This document shows, in pieces, positions 18,899 through 28,301 of a stretch of DNA of 64,000 nucleotides. The DNA comes from Sphingomonas xinjiangensis (GTDB taxonomy: Bacteria > Pseudomonadota > Alphaproteobacteria > Sphingomonadales > Sphingomonadaceae), in the NCBI RefSeq assembly GCF_014199255.1, contig NZ_JACIJF010000003.1, forward strand, positions 186,001 through 250,000, in the 5' to 3' direction. A program made the position numbers and the translations under genes. The notes beneath the pieces are model-generated. The model made no database searches. It worked only from the letters and a program-made list of their open reading frames with translations, and had not been told where the DNA came from. Within the stretch, counting starts at the first letter, position 1. Each line of letters begins with the position of its first letter.

Positions 18899-19630
18899 TT
18901 ACGCAACCGCCCGCTTGAGCCGGTCGACCAGCCGCACCCGAGTGGAGAGCAGGTCGGCGCCACGCCCGATCAGCAGGTCGCGCTCCAGGAAATGTCCGGT
19001 AAGGCGCAGGCCGTCGAGAATGTCGCTCCATTCCGCCGCCCCGCCCTCCGTCAGGAACTCCGGCAAGCGGAGCAACCGGTCCTCATAGCCGCTGGCACCC
19101 GCCCGGCTGACGGCAATGCCGGACTTGGGGCTGACATAGCCGAGATCCTGCATGGAGCCGGTCGCGGCGCAGCGTTCCAGGTCGAGCCCGAAGCCAAGCT
19201 CGGCGAGCAGCAACAGCTCATAGCGCACCATCGCCGTCGCCCATCCCCGCGCCGCCGGCGCCGCCTCGATCGCCGCGAGCACCCCGTCGAGTGCGGCGTA
19301 GAGGCGCGGATAAGGCTGCGCCTCGGGCAGCGTCGATGCGGTAAGCGCCGTGGCCCATTGCAGCGCGATCGCCGGCAGCGGCTCGCCGAACAGCGGCGCA
19401 CGGCTGTGGATAAGCTCCACCGTCAGGCCCGCCAGTTGCTCCTCGGTGCGGGAACGCCATTCCCCCAGGATCAGGTTGGCAGGCTGAAGCACCGGCCGCA
19501 GCGCCCGTGAACGCCCCCCGCGGACATAGCCGGGCTGAAGTCCGTCCTGCTCGGTCAGCGCGCGGGCGACCGCGCCATGCTCGCCATGCCCGCGCACGCT
19601 CAGGAGAATGGCTTCGGCGCGCAGGTGCAT
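18899..19630 (-). CDS. recO: DNA repair protein RecO
   Basis: Loads RecA on SSB-coated single-stranded DNA in the RecF pathway. 243 residues: an N-terminal OB-fold ([22 protein letters not shown]) and a helical C-terminal domain ([20 protein letters not shown], followed by [11 protein letters not shown]). This alphaproteobacterial type lacks the full four-Cys zinc site, keeping only one Cys here. It lies 9 bp after the GNAT gene and 46 bp before leuB. Confidence 0.95.
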   Translation of the reverse strand: MHLRAEAILLSVRGHGEHGAVARALTEQDGLQPGYVRGGRSRALRPVLQPANLILGEWRSRTEEQLAGLTVELIHSRAPLFGEPLPAIALQWATALTASTLPEAQPYPRLYAALDGVLAAIEAAPAARGWATAMVRYELLLLAELGFGLDLERCAATGSMQDLGYVSPKSGIAVSRAGASGYEDRLLRLPEFLTEGGAAEWSDILDGLRLTGHFLERDLLIGRGADLLSTRVRLVDRLKRAVA

Positions 19631-19639
19631 GCTGCGGTG

Positions 19640-20587
19640 CTACCCGCGCCGCACTCTTTTGGCGAGATTGCCCAAGCCCGCGGCCTGCACCAGGCGCTTG
19701 GCGGCGGCGACGCTGCGGTCGAAACCGGCCAACGCTGTCATGGTCATGCGGTTGGCGAAAGACGGGCGCAGCAGCAGCAGGTCGACGCAGGAGATGCCGC
19801 CGGTGGCGAACTGGCGCTTGTGCTGCCCCTCGCCTTCGGTGAAGTCGAACGTGGCGAACGCGCCCTCGTCGAACAGGTCGTGCACCGCCTGAAGCTGGAG
19901 CACCGCGCCGGGCGACAACTCGTTGAACGCCGGATCGTGCCCGACATAGGCGTAGATGACCGTGTCACCGACGATCGGGCAATACAGATAGGCCGCAGGC
20001 TCGCCGGCGATATAGAGCAGCCAGGCCCGCACGCGGCCAACCGCTGCCGAGGCATGCATGCTGCGCACGAAATCGGGATTGTCGGGCAGACCGGAGCCGA
20101 GCAGCCGCTCCTGATAGGTGCGCAGTGAGATGCAGCGCGCGGCATCGTAGAACGCTTCCATTTCCGAGGGTCCGGAAAAGGCGCGGATGTCGAGTTCTCC
20201 GCCCGAGGCTGTCGCCACTTTCTTGGCCTTACGGCGCAGGCTCTGGCGGGTGTTGGACGACAGGCTGGCGAACCATCGCTCGAAGCTGAGGGTGAGATCG
20301 AGATAATAGCGGGTGTAGCGCTGACGCACGAACGGCAGCATGTCCCCCGACGCCTTGAGCAGCGGACCGACCAGTCCCTCGGGCAGCGAAGTCACGGCAT
20401 AGCCATGCGCCTCGCGGTCCAGCGGCGGCAGCGCGGGTAACCGTGCGGTGCGGGCGTCCGCCAGGCTCAGCGGCACGCGCACCAACGTGCGATCCACCGT
20501 TATCAGCGTGCGGGCGCCGATCTCGAATTTCAGCTGGGTTTTGCGTGCACGGGAGGGATCGGCGCGCACTTCGCTCATCGCGTTCAC
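19640..20587 (-). CDS. GNAT/FemAB-like acyltransferase (BioF2-like)
   Basis: 315 residues, GTG start at 20587 overlapping the deacetylase stop, or ATG at 20578. The fold is that of the Acetyltransf_6 group of FemAB-like acyltransferases: YLDLTLSFERWFASLSSNTRQSL, then a GNAT core with WLLYIAGEPAAYLY and FDFTEGEGQHKRQF. In other bacteria these modify polysaccharides or lipids. The neighbouring deacetylase suggests the two act on the same glycan; this is inference. Confidence 0.82.
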   Translation of the reverse strand: MNAMSEVRADPSRARKTQLKFEIGARTLITVDRTLVRVPLSLADARTARLPALPPLDREAHGYAVTSLPEGLVGPLLKASGDMLPFVRQRYTRYYLDLTLSFERWFASLSSNTRQSLRRKAKKVATASGGELDIRAFSGPSEMEAFYDAARCISLRTYQERLLGSGLPDNPDFVRSMHASAAVGRVRAWLLYIAGEPAAYLYCPIVGDTVIYAYVGHDPAFNELSPGAVLQLQAVHDLFDEGAFATFDFTEGEGQHKRQFATGGISCVDLLLLRPSFANRMTMTALAGFDRSVAAAKRLVQAAGLGNLAKRVRRG

Positions 20588-21540
20588 GCCGCGCGCTCTT
20601 CGACCCAGTTGGACCAGAGCTGCTCAGCCTGGCGCAGCCGAGTACGAAGAAGGCTGGGGCCCAGAAGCTGATCCTGCGCGTCGAGCGGCAGCGCCGGGCC
20701 GTCGCGGAAATGTGTCGTCACCAAAGTTCCTCGCCGCTCCGCCAGCATGCGGCACAATGATTCGAACCGGCGGACATGCACTGCGTTTGGGCGCGTGCCG
20801 GCCCGGTTGGCAAGCTCGAAGCCATGTCCGACGATCGTCACTGCGACGTGCCGTTCCCTGGCCGCGTGGACAAGCGCGGCACGCATCTCGGCAGCGGACA
20901 GCGCGCAGATCTGGAAGTGGCGAAGGTGCCCCGGGCGATCCTCGATACACGTCACCGGCACTTCGATGATGCCGTTCCGCTCGATCGGGGCGATCTGGCG
21001 CGTGGGCAGGCCGATTGCGCTGGGCCAGGGATGCTCCGAGCCATTGTGGCTGGAATCGTAGCGGAAGCCGAGCGCGGCAAGCGCGCGGAGCGTATCGTCA
21101 TTGGCAGAATAGGAGCCAGACCGGAACGCGGTGAGCGCCCCGGCGCCTGCCTGCGTCAGCAACTCGGCGGCCTGGTCGATCAACGCGCGCTGGCCATCCA
21201 GCCCATAGTCTATCAGCTCGAACAGGCCATAGCTCGCGCCCTTGTCACCGGCGCGGGCGCCGGTCCAGTTTGGGTGCAGGTGCAGTTGCACTTCCTGGCC
21301 GGCGTGCAGGATGCGCTCGACCACGCGCTTCACGGGATCGAGGCCATAGACCAACGCCGGCATCGGATCGACGAAGAAGCACGCCTTCAAACCATGGCGG
21401 TTCAATTGCGCCAGCTGCCACCCGACCCCCACGCCTGCCGGCTCCAGCGAACGCTCGGCAATAGTGGCGATGTCGTGCCCGGCGACATGATGGCGCCACA
21501 TCAGTTCGGTGTCGATCGTGATGAAGACGCGGGTCGGCAT
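20584..21540 (-). CDS. Polysaccharide deacetylase family protein
   Basis: 318 residues with the NodB-like fold: FITIDTEL (catalytic Asp motif), EVQLHLHPNW for the metal-binding HxxxH-like site, and FRSGSYSANDDTLRALAALGF with RYDSSH. It has no signal peptide, so it probably acts in the cytoplasm or needs another route. It leads an operon with the GNAT gene, recO, leuB and a GT2-GtrA gene. Substrate unknown; surface-polysaccharide precursors are a reasonable guess. Confidence 0.85.
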   Translation of the reverse strand: MPTRVFITIDTELMWRHHVAGHDIATIAERSLEPAGVGVGWQLAQLNRHGLKACFFVDPMPALVYGLDPVKRVVERILHAGQEVQLHLHPNWTGARAGDKGASYGLFELIDYGLDGQRALIDQAAELLTQAGAGALTAFRSGSYSANDDTLRALAALGFRYDSSHNGSEHPWPSAIGLPTRQIAPIERNGIIEVPVTCIEDRPGHLRHFQICALSAAEMRAALVHAARERHVAVTIVGHGFELANRAGTRPNAVHVRRFESLCRMLAERRGTLVTTHFRDGPALPLDAQDQLLGPSLLRTRLRQAEQLWSNWVEERAA

Positions 21541-21607
21541 GGGCTGAGTGTAAGGACGCGCAGTGAAGATTGCGTAACGGGTTAACTGTCCGCCTTGCCT
21601 GAAGGGT

Positions 21608-22192
21608 TCAAGGGGCCCCGGGGTCTCCCCGCCTCAATGCCGGCAGCGGGTCGTCGCCCGCGGTGATCGGCTGGGCCTCGGCTGGGGGCACGCGCGGGCG
21701 GTCGCGCAGGCGGATTGCCTCGCGGGACCAACGGCACGCCATGCGTTCATAATGCTCGAACACGCTGGGATGGTATTTCCAACTGCCGTCGGGCTGTTTG
21801 CGCCAGCGCTCCTGCTCGATCCAGGGCGCCGCTTCGTTCCAGTCGCGGACGAATGACTTGCCCATCCAGGCGCGATAGAAGCTCTCGTCCAGCACGCCGC
21901 GGCGAATGCCTAGCGCGATCAGCTCGTAATGATTGAGGTAGTCGTTGATCTGCCGGCGCCGGGTATCGGATGGCGGATCGTCCAGGAGCCCGGCAAAACC
22001 CGCGCCGCTGCGGCGCACCTCGGAAAAGGCGGCGTTTAGGTCGCGGTAATTCGGGGTAGACTCGGTCTTCTCGATCAAGTCGATGGTCGACTTCTTGCGG
22101 GCAAGCTCCCGCGCGCTGAATAGAGCGCGCAACGCCACCAGTGCGGACACCACCGCGACCGCGGGGGTGATATAAAACTGCCAGCCCATCAC
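21608..22192 (-). CDS. DUF4760-like membrane protein
   Basis: 194 residues. One N-terminal membrane segment (residues 5-28) leads into a basic stretch (RELARKKSTID) and a helical cytoplasmic domain. NDYLNHYELIALGIRRGVLDE with a following FYRAWMGKSF and WIEQER is the DUF4760 signature. No function is established for the family. It is transcribed alone, downstream in the same direction as uvrC but 158 bp away. Confidence 0.75.
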   Translation of the reverse strand: MMGWQFYITPAVAVVSALVALRALFSARELARKKSTIDLIEKTESTPNYRDLNAAFSEVRRSGAGFAGLLDDPPSDTRRRQINDYLNHYELIALGIRRGVLDESFYRAWMGKSFVRDWNEAAPWIEQERWRKQPDGSWKYHPSVFEHYERMACRWSREAIRLRDRPRVPPAEAQPITAGDDPLPALRRGDPGAP

Positions 22193-22350
22193 CGGCTATG
22201 CCGCACAGCGCAGGACGATCCCTGGCAGGGATTTGAGCGAACCGCTCAAGGATTTAGTCGCGAACGCCTTCGTACCGCATCATTCGAACTCCTGATGCAG
22301 CCAACATGGCGCCAAAGTGCGAAAAGTCAATGAACGGCCGGCCGGACCCA

Positions 22351-24273
22351 TCACCGTGCGTGGTAGAAGTCGTAGACCTGTTGCGCGACACCCGCCGAAA
22401 CCCCCGGCGCCTTTTGCAGATCCTCCAGGCTCGCATTGCGCACCGCGCGGCCGGTGCCGAAATGCATCAGCAGCGCCTTTTTGCGCGCCGGGCCGATGCC
22501 CGGCACCTCGTCGAGCGGCGAGGCGCCGATCGCCTTGGCGCGCTTGTCGCGATGCGCGCCGATGGCGAAGCGGTGAACCTCGTCGCGCAGCCGCTGGAGG
22601 TAGAACAGCACCGGCGAGTTGACCGGCAGCGTCAGTTCGCGCCCATCCATCAGGTGGAACACTTCGCGCCCGTCCCGGCCATGATGCGGACCCTTGGCCA
22701 CGCCGACCAGACACACATCCTCGATGCCCAGATCTTCGAGCACGCCCTTGACCGCGTTCAACTGCCCGCGACCGCCATCGATCAGCACCAGATCGGGCCA
22801 GTCGCCCTGAGTCCGGTCCGGATCCTCAGCCTGCGCGCGCGCGAAGCGGCGGCCGAACACCTCGCGCATCATCCCGTAATCGTCGCCGGCGATCGTCTCG
22901 GGACGCTTGATGTTGAACTTGCGATACTGGTTCTTGCGGAAGCCCTCCGGCCCCGCCACGACCATCGCCCCCAGCGCATTGGTGCCCTGGATGTGGCTGT
23001 TGTCATAGACCTCGATGCGGTTGGGCGGCTCGGGCAATTCGAACAGGTCGGCCACTTCGGACAGCAGCTTGGCCTGCGTGGTGCTCTCCGCCAGACGCCG
23101 GTCGAGCGCCTCGACTGCATTGCGCTGCGCCTGTTCGAGCAGGCGCCGGCGCGGCCCGCGCTGCGGCACGCCGATCGCGACCTTGTGCCCCGATCGCTCG
23201 GCCAGTGCTTCCGACAGCAGCTTGGCCTCTTCCAGATTGCGGTCGACGAAGATCGTCTTGGGTGGCGGCACTTCCTCATAGAATTGCATGAGGAACTGGG
23301 TGAGCACTTCGTCTTCGGGGACTTCGTTGGTGTGCGCGGGGAAGAAGCTGCGATGCCCCCAATTCTGCCCGCCGCGGATGAAGAACGCCTGGATGCCCAT
23401 CGTGCCCGACTTGCAGGCAAGCGCAAAGATGTCGACGTCGCCGACCCCTTCCGCGTTGATCGCCTGGCTGCCCTGGATAAAGGTCAGCGCCTTGAGCCGG
23501 TCGCGCAGAATCGCCGCCAGCTCGAAGTCGAGCCCTTCCGCGGCGGCTTGCATCTGCTCGCCCAGCTTGGCCTGGACCTGCGTCTTCTTGCCCTGCAGGA
23601 AATTGCGCGCGTCCGACACCAGCTCCGCATAGCCTTCGGTGTCGATCCGCCCCACGCACGGCGCCGAGCAGCGGCGGATCTGGTAGAGCAGGCACGGCCG
23701 GTCGCGCGTCGCGAAGAAGCTGTCGGTGCACGATCGCAGCAGGAACAGCTTTTGCAGCGCGTTGAGCGTCTGGCGCACCTGCCCCGCCCCGGCGAACGGC
23801 CCGAAATAATCGCCCTTGTAGCGCCGCGCGCCGCGATGGAGCTGGACGCGGGCGAAGTCGTGATCGTGGCGCAGCAGGATGAACGGGAACGACTTATCGT
23901 CGCGCAGCAGCACGTTGTACGGCGGGCGATAGCGTTTGATCAGCTGCGCCTCGAGCAGCAGCGCCTCTGCCTCGTTGTTGGTGGTGACGATCGTCATCGA
24001 CCGGGTCTGCGCCACCATCCGCTGAAGCCGCTTCGACAGGCGGGTGACCTGGGTATAGTTGGTGACGCGGTTCTTCAGCGCCCGCGCCTTGCCGACATAC
24101 AGCACGTCGCCGCGCGCATCCTGCATGCGGTACACGCCCGGGCGAATCGGCAGCGTCTGCAACACGTTGCGGATCGCCGCGACCCCCGCTTCCAGGTCGG
24201 GCGTCTCGGCACCGCGAACCGTATAGGTCGCGGTTTCCTCGTTGAATCGATTGGGGGAATTCGGGTCCGACAT
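22351..24273 (-). CDS. uvrC: Excinuclease ABC subunit C
   Basis: Makes both incisions in nucleotide excision repair with UvrAB. 640 residues: GIY-YIG nuclease (GVYRMQDARGDVLYVGKA, residues 40-70), the Cys-containing DRPCLLYQIRRCSAPC, UVR motif, the RNase H-like EndoV domain (VYDNSHIQG, DGGRGQL), and a C-terminal helix-hairpin-helix pair (PGIGPARKK, APGVS). Start at 24273 (MSDPNS). No SOS box was seen upstream, unlike uvrA. Confidence 0.97.
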   Translation of the reverse strand: MSDPNSPNRFNEETATYTVRGAETPDLEAGVAAIRNVLQTLPIRPGVYRMQDARGDVLYVGKARALKNRVTNYTQVTRLSKRLQRMVAQTRSMTIVTTNNEAEALLLEAQLIKRYRPPYNVLLRDDKSFPFILLRHDHDFARVQLHRGARRYKGDYFGPFAGAGQVRQTLNALQKLFLLRSCTDSFFATRDRPCLLYQIRRCSAPCVGRIDTEGYAELVSDARNFLQGKKTQVQAKLGEQMQAAAEGLDFELAAILRDRLKALTFIQGSQAINAEGVGDVDIFALACKSGTMGIQAFFIRGGQNWGHRSFFPAHTNEVPEDEVLTQFLMQFYEEVPPPKTIFVDRNLEEAKLLSEALAERSGHKVAIGVPQRGPRRRLLEQAQRNAVEALDRRLAESTTQAKLLSEVADLFELPEPPNRIEVYDNSHIQGTNALGAMVVAGPEGFRKNQYRKFNIKRPETIAGDDYGMMREVFGRRFARAQAEDPDRTQGDWPDLVLIDGGRGQLNAVKGVLEDLGIEDVCLVGVAKGPHHGRDGREVFHLMDGRELTLPVNSPVLFYLQRLRDEVHRFAIGAHRDKRAKAIGASPLDEVPGIGPARKKALLMHFGTGRAVRNASLEDLQKAPGVSAGVAQQVYDFYHAR

Positions 24274-24307
24274 TGCCAGCCGATCTAGGGAGTCGTGGGC
24301 CTCCGCG

Positions 24308-24511
24308 CTACTTCTGCGCCGCCGCTTTCTCCATGCGCTGCGCCTCGGCCTCGATCTGGTTCATCATCTCCTGCGCGCGCAGGCCGATATCCTCGCGCTC
24401 CCGCTTTTCCTTCGCCTGATGGCGCAGCGCCAGGACGAGCACGGCCGCTGCCAGCACGAGCGTGACGATGCCGGCGATCTGGAGCCAGCGATAGCGGGAG
24501 TTCGGGGCCAT
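24308..24511 (-). CDS. Small single-pass membrane protein
   Basis: 67 residues: a membrane helix at residues 10-28 (IAGIVTLVLAAAVLVLAL) followed by a charged coiled-coil tail rich in Lys/Glu/Gln. It lies between the atp operon terminator and uvrC, reading toward uvrC with a 34-bp gap. No family is recognised; it is likely conserved among close relatives. Confidence 0.6.
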   Translation of the reverse strand: MAPNSRYRWLQIAGIVTLVLAAAVLVLALRHQAKEKREREDIGLRAQEMMNQIEAEAQRMEKAAAQK

Positions 24512-24546
24512 GCGACTGCCTTAGCCGCGCTTCCCGGCCTCGTCAT

Positions 24547-24583
24547 GAAAAATGCCGCCCTCCAGCATCCCGGAGAGCGGCAT
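24547..24583 (-). terminator. Intrinsic terminator of the atp (F0) operon
   Basis: Read on the minus strand, ATGCCGCTCTCC and GGAGGGCGGCAT form a hairpin followed by TTTTT. It lies 25 bp past the atpF stop and ends the atpI-B-E-F'-F transcript. Confidence 0.85.
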
Positions 24584-24607
24584 CTGAACCTTGCGGGACA
24601 GTCGAAC

Positions 24608-25249
24608 TCAGTTGAGCCGGCCAAGCCCCGAAATCGTCCGGTCGACCAGCGGGCGGTCAGCCGCAGCGTCGTGCTTCTGCGCGATGATCGCGGCAGCCGC
24701 CTGAGTCGCGGCGTCGGCAGCCTTGGCGCGGATCGCGTCCACGGCGGCGCGTTCGGCCGCAGCGATCTTGTCCTCGGCCATCTTGGCGCGGCGGGCAGTC
24801 AGCTCGATTGCATCCGCCTCGGCCTTGGCGAGCACGGCCTTGGCCTCCTCGTCGGCATGGGCGATCATCGCCTGTGCCTCGGTCTCGATCGCTGCGATCT
24901 TGCGCGCATATTCGTCACGCAGCGCTTCGGCCTCGGCGCGAAGCTGCTTGGCCTCGTCCAGGCGCGATCGGATCGCCGCGATCTGGCCGTCCAGCCCGCG
25001 GGCGATCGCAGCCGGCACGCGCTTGAACACCAGCACGGCCAGGAACACCGCCATGGCGATAGATACCCAGACGGTCGCATCCAGGCCGAACACCGACGGA
25101 TCGGGATGGTGCGTACCGGTCGGGCCGATGCCGCCCTCTTCGGTCGAGAGTGCATGCTCGCCGGTGTCACGCAGCGGCATGCCCTCGCCGTGACGCGCGG
25201 CGGTCAGGTTATTGTCGGCAGCGACGCCGCCATCCTGTGCCTCAGCCAT
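24608..25249 (-). CDS. atpF: ATP synthase F0 subunit b
   Basis: 213 residues of the b type of the peripheral stalk. A loosely conserved N-terminal extension leads to the single membrane helix (VWVSIAMAVFLAVLVFKRV, residues 60-80), then a long Ala/Glu/Lys coiled coil that reaches F1. It overlaps b' by 8 nt. Alphaproteobacteria carry paired b and b' subunits in one stalk. The F1 genes are not in the window. Confidence 0.93.
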   Translation of the reverse strand: MAEAQDGGVAADNNLTAARHGEGMPLRDTGEHALSTEEGGIGPTGTHHPDPSVFGLDATVWVSIAMAVFLAVLVFKRVPAAIARGLDGQIAAIRSRLDEAKQLRAEAEALRDEYARKIAAIETEAQAMIAHADEEAKAVLAKAEADAIELTARRAKMAEDKIAAAERAAVDAIRAKAADAATQAAAAIIAQKHDAAADRPLVDRTISGLGRLN

Positions 25250-25733
25250 GGAGCACCGCCTTCACTGCATGCTCGGCCTCGATGGCCGAAACTTCGGCGC
25301 CCGACAGGCGTGCGACGATGTCGCGCGCGGCGTCGGCGGCCACTGCCTCGATTTCCGCATTAGCGGCAACGGTTGCGCTGGCGATGCGGGCTTCGGCCGC
25401 GGCGATCTCCGCATCCTGGGCGGCACCAGCCGCCTTGAGCCGTGCTTCCGCAGCCGCAGCACCCTGCGCACGTGCTTCCGCAACGCGCGCGGTCGCCGCT
25501 TCGCGTGCCGCGTTCTCGCGTGTCCGCCACTGCGCTTCCGCCGTGTCGGCAGCCGTGCGTGCGGCTTCCGCCTCCGCCAGGTCGCTTGTCACGGCCTGGT
25601 CGCGCTGGTCGACGGTGGAAAGCACCCGGGGCAACATGCCCAGGCCCACCACGAAGAAGACGAAGCCGAACGCCAGCAACGTCCAGAAGATCTGGGACGC
25701 GTAGGTATCGGCGATCTGTTCTATCTGAGGCAT
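25242..25733 (-). CDS. atpF': ATP synthase F0 subunit b'
   Basis: 163 residues. Starting MPQIEQIADTYASQIFW, it has one membrane helix (TLLAFGFVFFVVGLGMLP) and then an alanine-rich coiled coil typical of the b' half of the stalk. The gene order atpI-atpB-atpE-b'-b is the alphaproteobacterial one, and it overlaps atpF by 8 nt. Confidence 0.93.
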   Translation of the reverse strand: MPQIEQIADTYASQIFWTLLAFGFVFFVVGLGMLPRVLSTVDQRDQAVTSDLAEAEAARTAADTAEAQWRTRENAAREAATARVAEARAQGAAAAEARLKAAGAAQDAEIAAAEARIASATVAANAEIEAVAADAARDIVARLSGAEVSAIEAEHAVKAVLHG

Positions 25734-25753
25734 TGCAATCCCATGCCGAAAAC

Positions 25754-25776
25754 GGGCCGGCGCTTAAGGCCGGCCC
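25754..25776. other. Intergenic hairpin between atpE and the b' gene
   Basis: GGGCCGGC and GCCGGCCC form an 8-bp stem with a 7-nt loop, without a clear T-run. In atp operons subunit c is needed in excess, so this stem may stabilise the atpE message or cut readthrough. Inference only. Confidence 0.55.
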
Positions 25777-25783
25777 GGAACCG

Positions 25784-26011
25784 TTAGGCGACGAAGATCA
25801 GCAGCACTGCAACGACGAACGCGAGCAGGCCGAGAAGCTCGGCAGCCGCGAAGCCGATGAACATGTTGCCCTGCTGGCTGGCAGCGGCACCCGGGTTGCG
25901 CAGCGCGCCCTGGAGATATGCCGAGAAGACGTTGCCCACGCCCAGCGCGGCCAGGCCGGCGCCGATTGCTGCAAGGCCGGCGCCGAGGAGCTTGATCGAG
26001 TCTGCGTCCAT
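25784..26011 (-). CDS. atpE: ATP synthase F0 subunit c
   Basis: 75 residues forming the c-ring monomer: two membrane helices with a polar loop. The first has GLAAIGAGLAALGVGNVF, the second has FIGFAAAELLGLLAFVVAVLL with the proton-binding Glu of AAAELLGL. The Glu rather than Asp is usual here. Its good ribosome site (AGGGAGT) fits high translation. Confidence 0.96.
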   Translation of the reverse strand: MDADSIKLLGAGLAAIGAGLAALGVGNVFSAYLQGALRNPGAAASQQGNMFIGFAAAELLGLLAFVVAVLLIFVA

Positions 26012-26056
26012 TTGAGATACTCCCTAGAAAATTCGAAGTTGGTCAGGAAAAGCGGA

Positions 26057-26848
26057 TCAATGATGGTCGTGCAGGTGCACGGCATCGTTGATGTAGAGCG
26101 AAGTGAGCAGCGCGAAGACATAGGCCTGCACGCCTGCCACCAGCATTTCGAGCGCCGACACACCGGCCATCAGCGCGAAGCTCGGCACGCCGACCAGGAT
26201 GCCCAGCCCTGCGCTGGTGTTGCCCGCGTTGATGATGAAGCCGGCCAGCACCTTTAGCAGGATGTGCCCCGCGGTCATCGCCACGAACAACCGCAGCGCC
26301 AGGCTGAACGGGCGCACCATGAACGAGACGAACTCGATCGGGGCCACGAGCAGCAGCACGGGGATCGGCGTCCCCTTGGGCGCGAACAGCGAAAAGAAGC
26401 GGAAGCCATGCTTCGCGAAGCCGACGACCAGCACGATCGCAAAGCTCAGGATCGCCAGCACGCCGGTGACGGTGAAGTGGCTGGTGACGGTGAAGGGGTG
26501 CACGCCGACAATGCCGAACGGCAGCAGGCCGAGCACGTTGGCGAACAGGATGAACATGAACAGCGAGAACACGTAGGGCGTGAACTTGCGCCCTTCCTTG
26601 CCGATATTCGCCTTGAGCAGATTGTCGATGAAGTTGGTGAAGGTCTCCACCATCATCTGCCAGCGGCCCGGCACGATCGCGCGCTTCATGCCGCCCAGCA
26701 TGAATACCCACAGCGCCACGGCCGCCACGCACATCCACAATGCCGAGTTCGTGAAGGCGATCTGGTGACCGGCCAGGTTGAAGCCGTCCCAGATGGTCTG
26801 CACCTCGAACTGGTGCATTGGATCGATCTTTCCGCCGCCTGCCGCCAC
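26057..26848 (-). CDS. atpB: ATP synthase F0 subunit a
   Basis: 263 residues with five to six membrane helices forming the proton half-channels. The essential arginine is in the RLFVAMTAGH helix (FSLALRLFVAMTAGH). FEVQTIWDGF starts the mature-like N-terminus, and the C-terminus ends in a His-rich DAVHLHDHH. It sits between atpI and atpE. Confidence 0.96.
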   Translation of the reverse strand: MAAGGGKIDPMHQFEVQTIWDGFNLAGHQIAFTNSALWMCVAAVALWVFMLGGMKRAIVPGRWQMMVETFTNFIDNLLKANIGKEGRKFTPYVFSLFMFILFANVLGLLPFGIVGVHPFTVTSHFTVTGVLAILSFAIVLVVGFAKHGFRFFSLFAPKGTPIPVLLLVAPIEFVSFMVRPFSLALRLFVAMTAGHILLKVLAGFIINAGNTSAGLGILVGVPSFALMAGVSALEMLVAGVQAYVFALLTSLYINDAVHLHDHH

Positions 26849-26893
26849 GCTCGTTTACCCTCAAGCCCAGTTAGCCAAAGCGCCCGAAGGTTC

Positions 26894-27211
26894 TCACTTC
26901 GAGCGCTGATTCGAAATCCGTATGATGTTCCTGAAAGCACTGGCTATTCCGAGGAACAGCAGCGTCAACAGGAGCCAGGGTGTCGTGCCGAGCAGCCAAT
27001 CGAGCGTATAGCCGATCACTGCCCCGCCGATCATGCCGCCGATCAGTTCGGCCAGCACCCGATTGCCCAGGCGATAATTGGCATCTGCCTCGCCTGTCGG
27101 TGCGCCGTTTCTGACCGCCTCTTCCGATTTCGCCCGCTTGAGCCGCTCATCGAGCGACGTGATGCGTGCATCCTCCTGAAGGGGTTTAAGCCCGGGCTCT
27201 TCCTCTGCCAT
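26894..27211 (-). CDS. atpI: AtpI/AtpZ-like F0 assembly protein
   Basis: 105 residues: an acidic N-terminal tail, then two membrane helices (VLAELIGGMIGGAVIGYTLD and TPWLLLTLLFLGIASAFRN). This is the AtpZ/AtpI arrangement found upstream of atpB in alphaproteobacteria, where it helps c-ring assembly or Mg2+ uptake. It is the first gene of the operon; the promoter must lie in 27212-27511. Confidence 0.85.
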   Translation of the reverse strand: MAEEEPGLKPLQEDARITSLDERLKRAKSEEAVRNGAPTGEADANYRLGNRVLAELIGGMIGGAVIGYTLDWLLGTTPWLLLTLLFLGIASAFRNIIRISNQRSK

Positions 27212-27511
27212 CTCGCCTCTCCTTTATACCGTTTCCGGAGGCCAGGCGCGATGTGCCGAGGGCGAGCCCGCCAAGGCAAGGGCGCTTTAGGAAGGGCTCT
27301 CCGGCGAGTCAACCTTTGCAACAATTCGGTAAGGCCTCGTTCATCCGCGGCGACGCCCGAAAAAGTCGCGAACGCCTGACCCTATCGCCTGGGTTTATCC
27401 AAAGCGAGACCTCGCAGGATTAACAAAGCGCCGTCATGAGGGGGATGGTATCTTCACAGATCCATCACCCTCCTCCTAATTGGGCCGCGACCGTAACAAC
27501 AAGGAATCAAA
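27212..27511. other. Divergent intergenic region between atpI and the next gene
   Basis: 300 bp with no convincing open frame in the normal codon style. It must carry the atp promoter on the minus strand and one for the next gene on the plus strand, but I cannot point to boxes with confidence. I see no repeat or hairpin of note. Confidence 0.5.
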
Positions 27512-28276
27512 GTGGCAGTCTCGTCCAAGAAGCGGCCGGTTCGCAATATCGTCCTGATTTTCATCAGTGTCTTTATCGGCCTCTTTGCCGCGAAGTTCGG
27601 AATGTACGCCTTCAACAATCGACCCGGCGCGGTCGAAGCGGAGTTCGAGCAGGCGGTGCAGAACGATGCCACTGTCGGCCCGATGTTCCAGGCGATGCAA
27701 CAGTATTTCCCCGCCGACTACGCCGCGCTGAAAACGGAGATGGCGACGCAGCACCGCGCGGGCGCGAGCAACCAGATGCTGACCCAACTTGGTTTCCAGC
27801 GCCTGGCCGCCTTCCGCAGCAGCCACCTTCGCGACCTTGCCCAGGCACCCTCGACCGAATTGGCAGCCTTCCGCAAGAGCCAGGCGGCATTGATCGATCA
27901 GCTTGCCCAGGAATCGCAGAGCATGTGTGCGCGCTTCACCTTCGCCACGCTGTCCCCTACCGACCAACCCTCACCGGCCGGACAGAAGGCGCTGGCAGAG
28001 TTCGGTGCGGTGCAGTTCCGCGCGATCGCCGCGGGGCAGAAGACGCCCGCCAAGCGGCCTACCGACGCGCCCCAGCAGAAGGATGCCCAGGCGTTGGTTG
28101 CGCAGATGAAAGCACAGGGCCTGTCCGAACAGCAGATGAGCGCGTTCCTGAGGGGCGGCACCGGCCTGACCGAGGCCGAGAAGTGCAAGACCGGTGTTAC
28201 GCTGAGCAAGGCCTTGGCAAAGCTGCCGACGGACCAGGCCGACCGCATCACTGCGGTCATGGTGTCGAACTCCTAA
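27512..28276 (+). CDS. Single-pass membrane protein of unknown function
   Basis: 254 residues from a GTG at 27512, preceded by AAGGAATCAA. A basic start (SSKKRPVRN) leads into one membrane helix (IVLIFISVFIGLFAAKFGMY); the rest is a helical, Ala/Gln-rich periplasmic domain. Two Cys, one mid-protein and one near the C-terminus, may pair. No family recognised. It is followed 25 bp later by radC in the same direction. Confidence 0.65.
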   Translation: MAVSSKKRPVRNIVLIFISVFIGLFAAKFGMYAFNNRPGAVEAEFEQAVQNDATVGPMFQAMQQYFPADYAALKTEMATQHRAGASNQMLTQLGFQRLAAFRSSHLRDLAQAPSTELAAFRKSQAALIDQLAQESQSMCARFTFATLSPTDQPSPAGQKALAEFGAVQFRAIAAGQKTPAKRPTDAPQQKDAQALVAQMKAQGLSEQQMSAFLRGGTGLTEAEKCKTGVTLSKALAKLPTDQADRITAVMVSNS

Positions 28277-28301
28277 TCCCCTAGCGCGCAGCAGGAGCCG
28301 G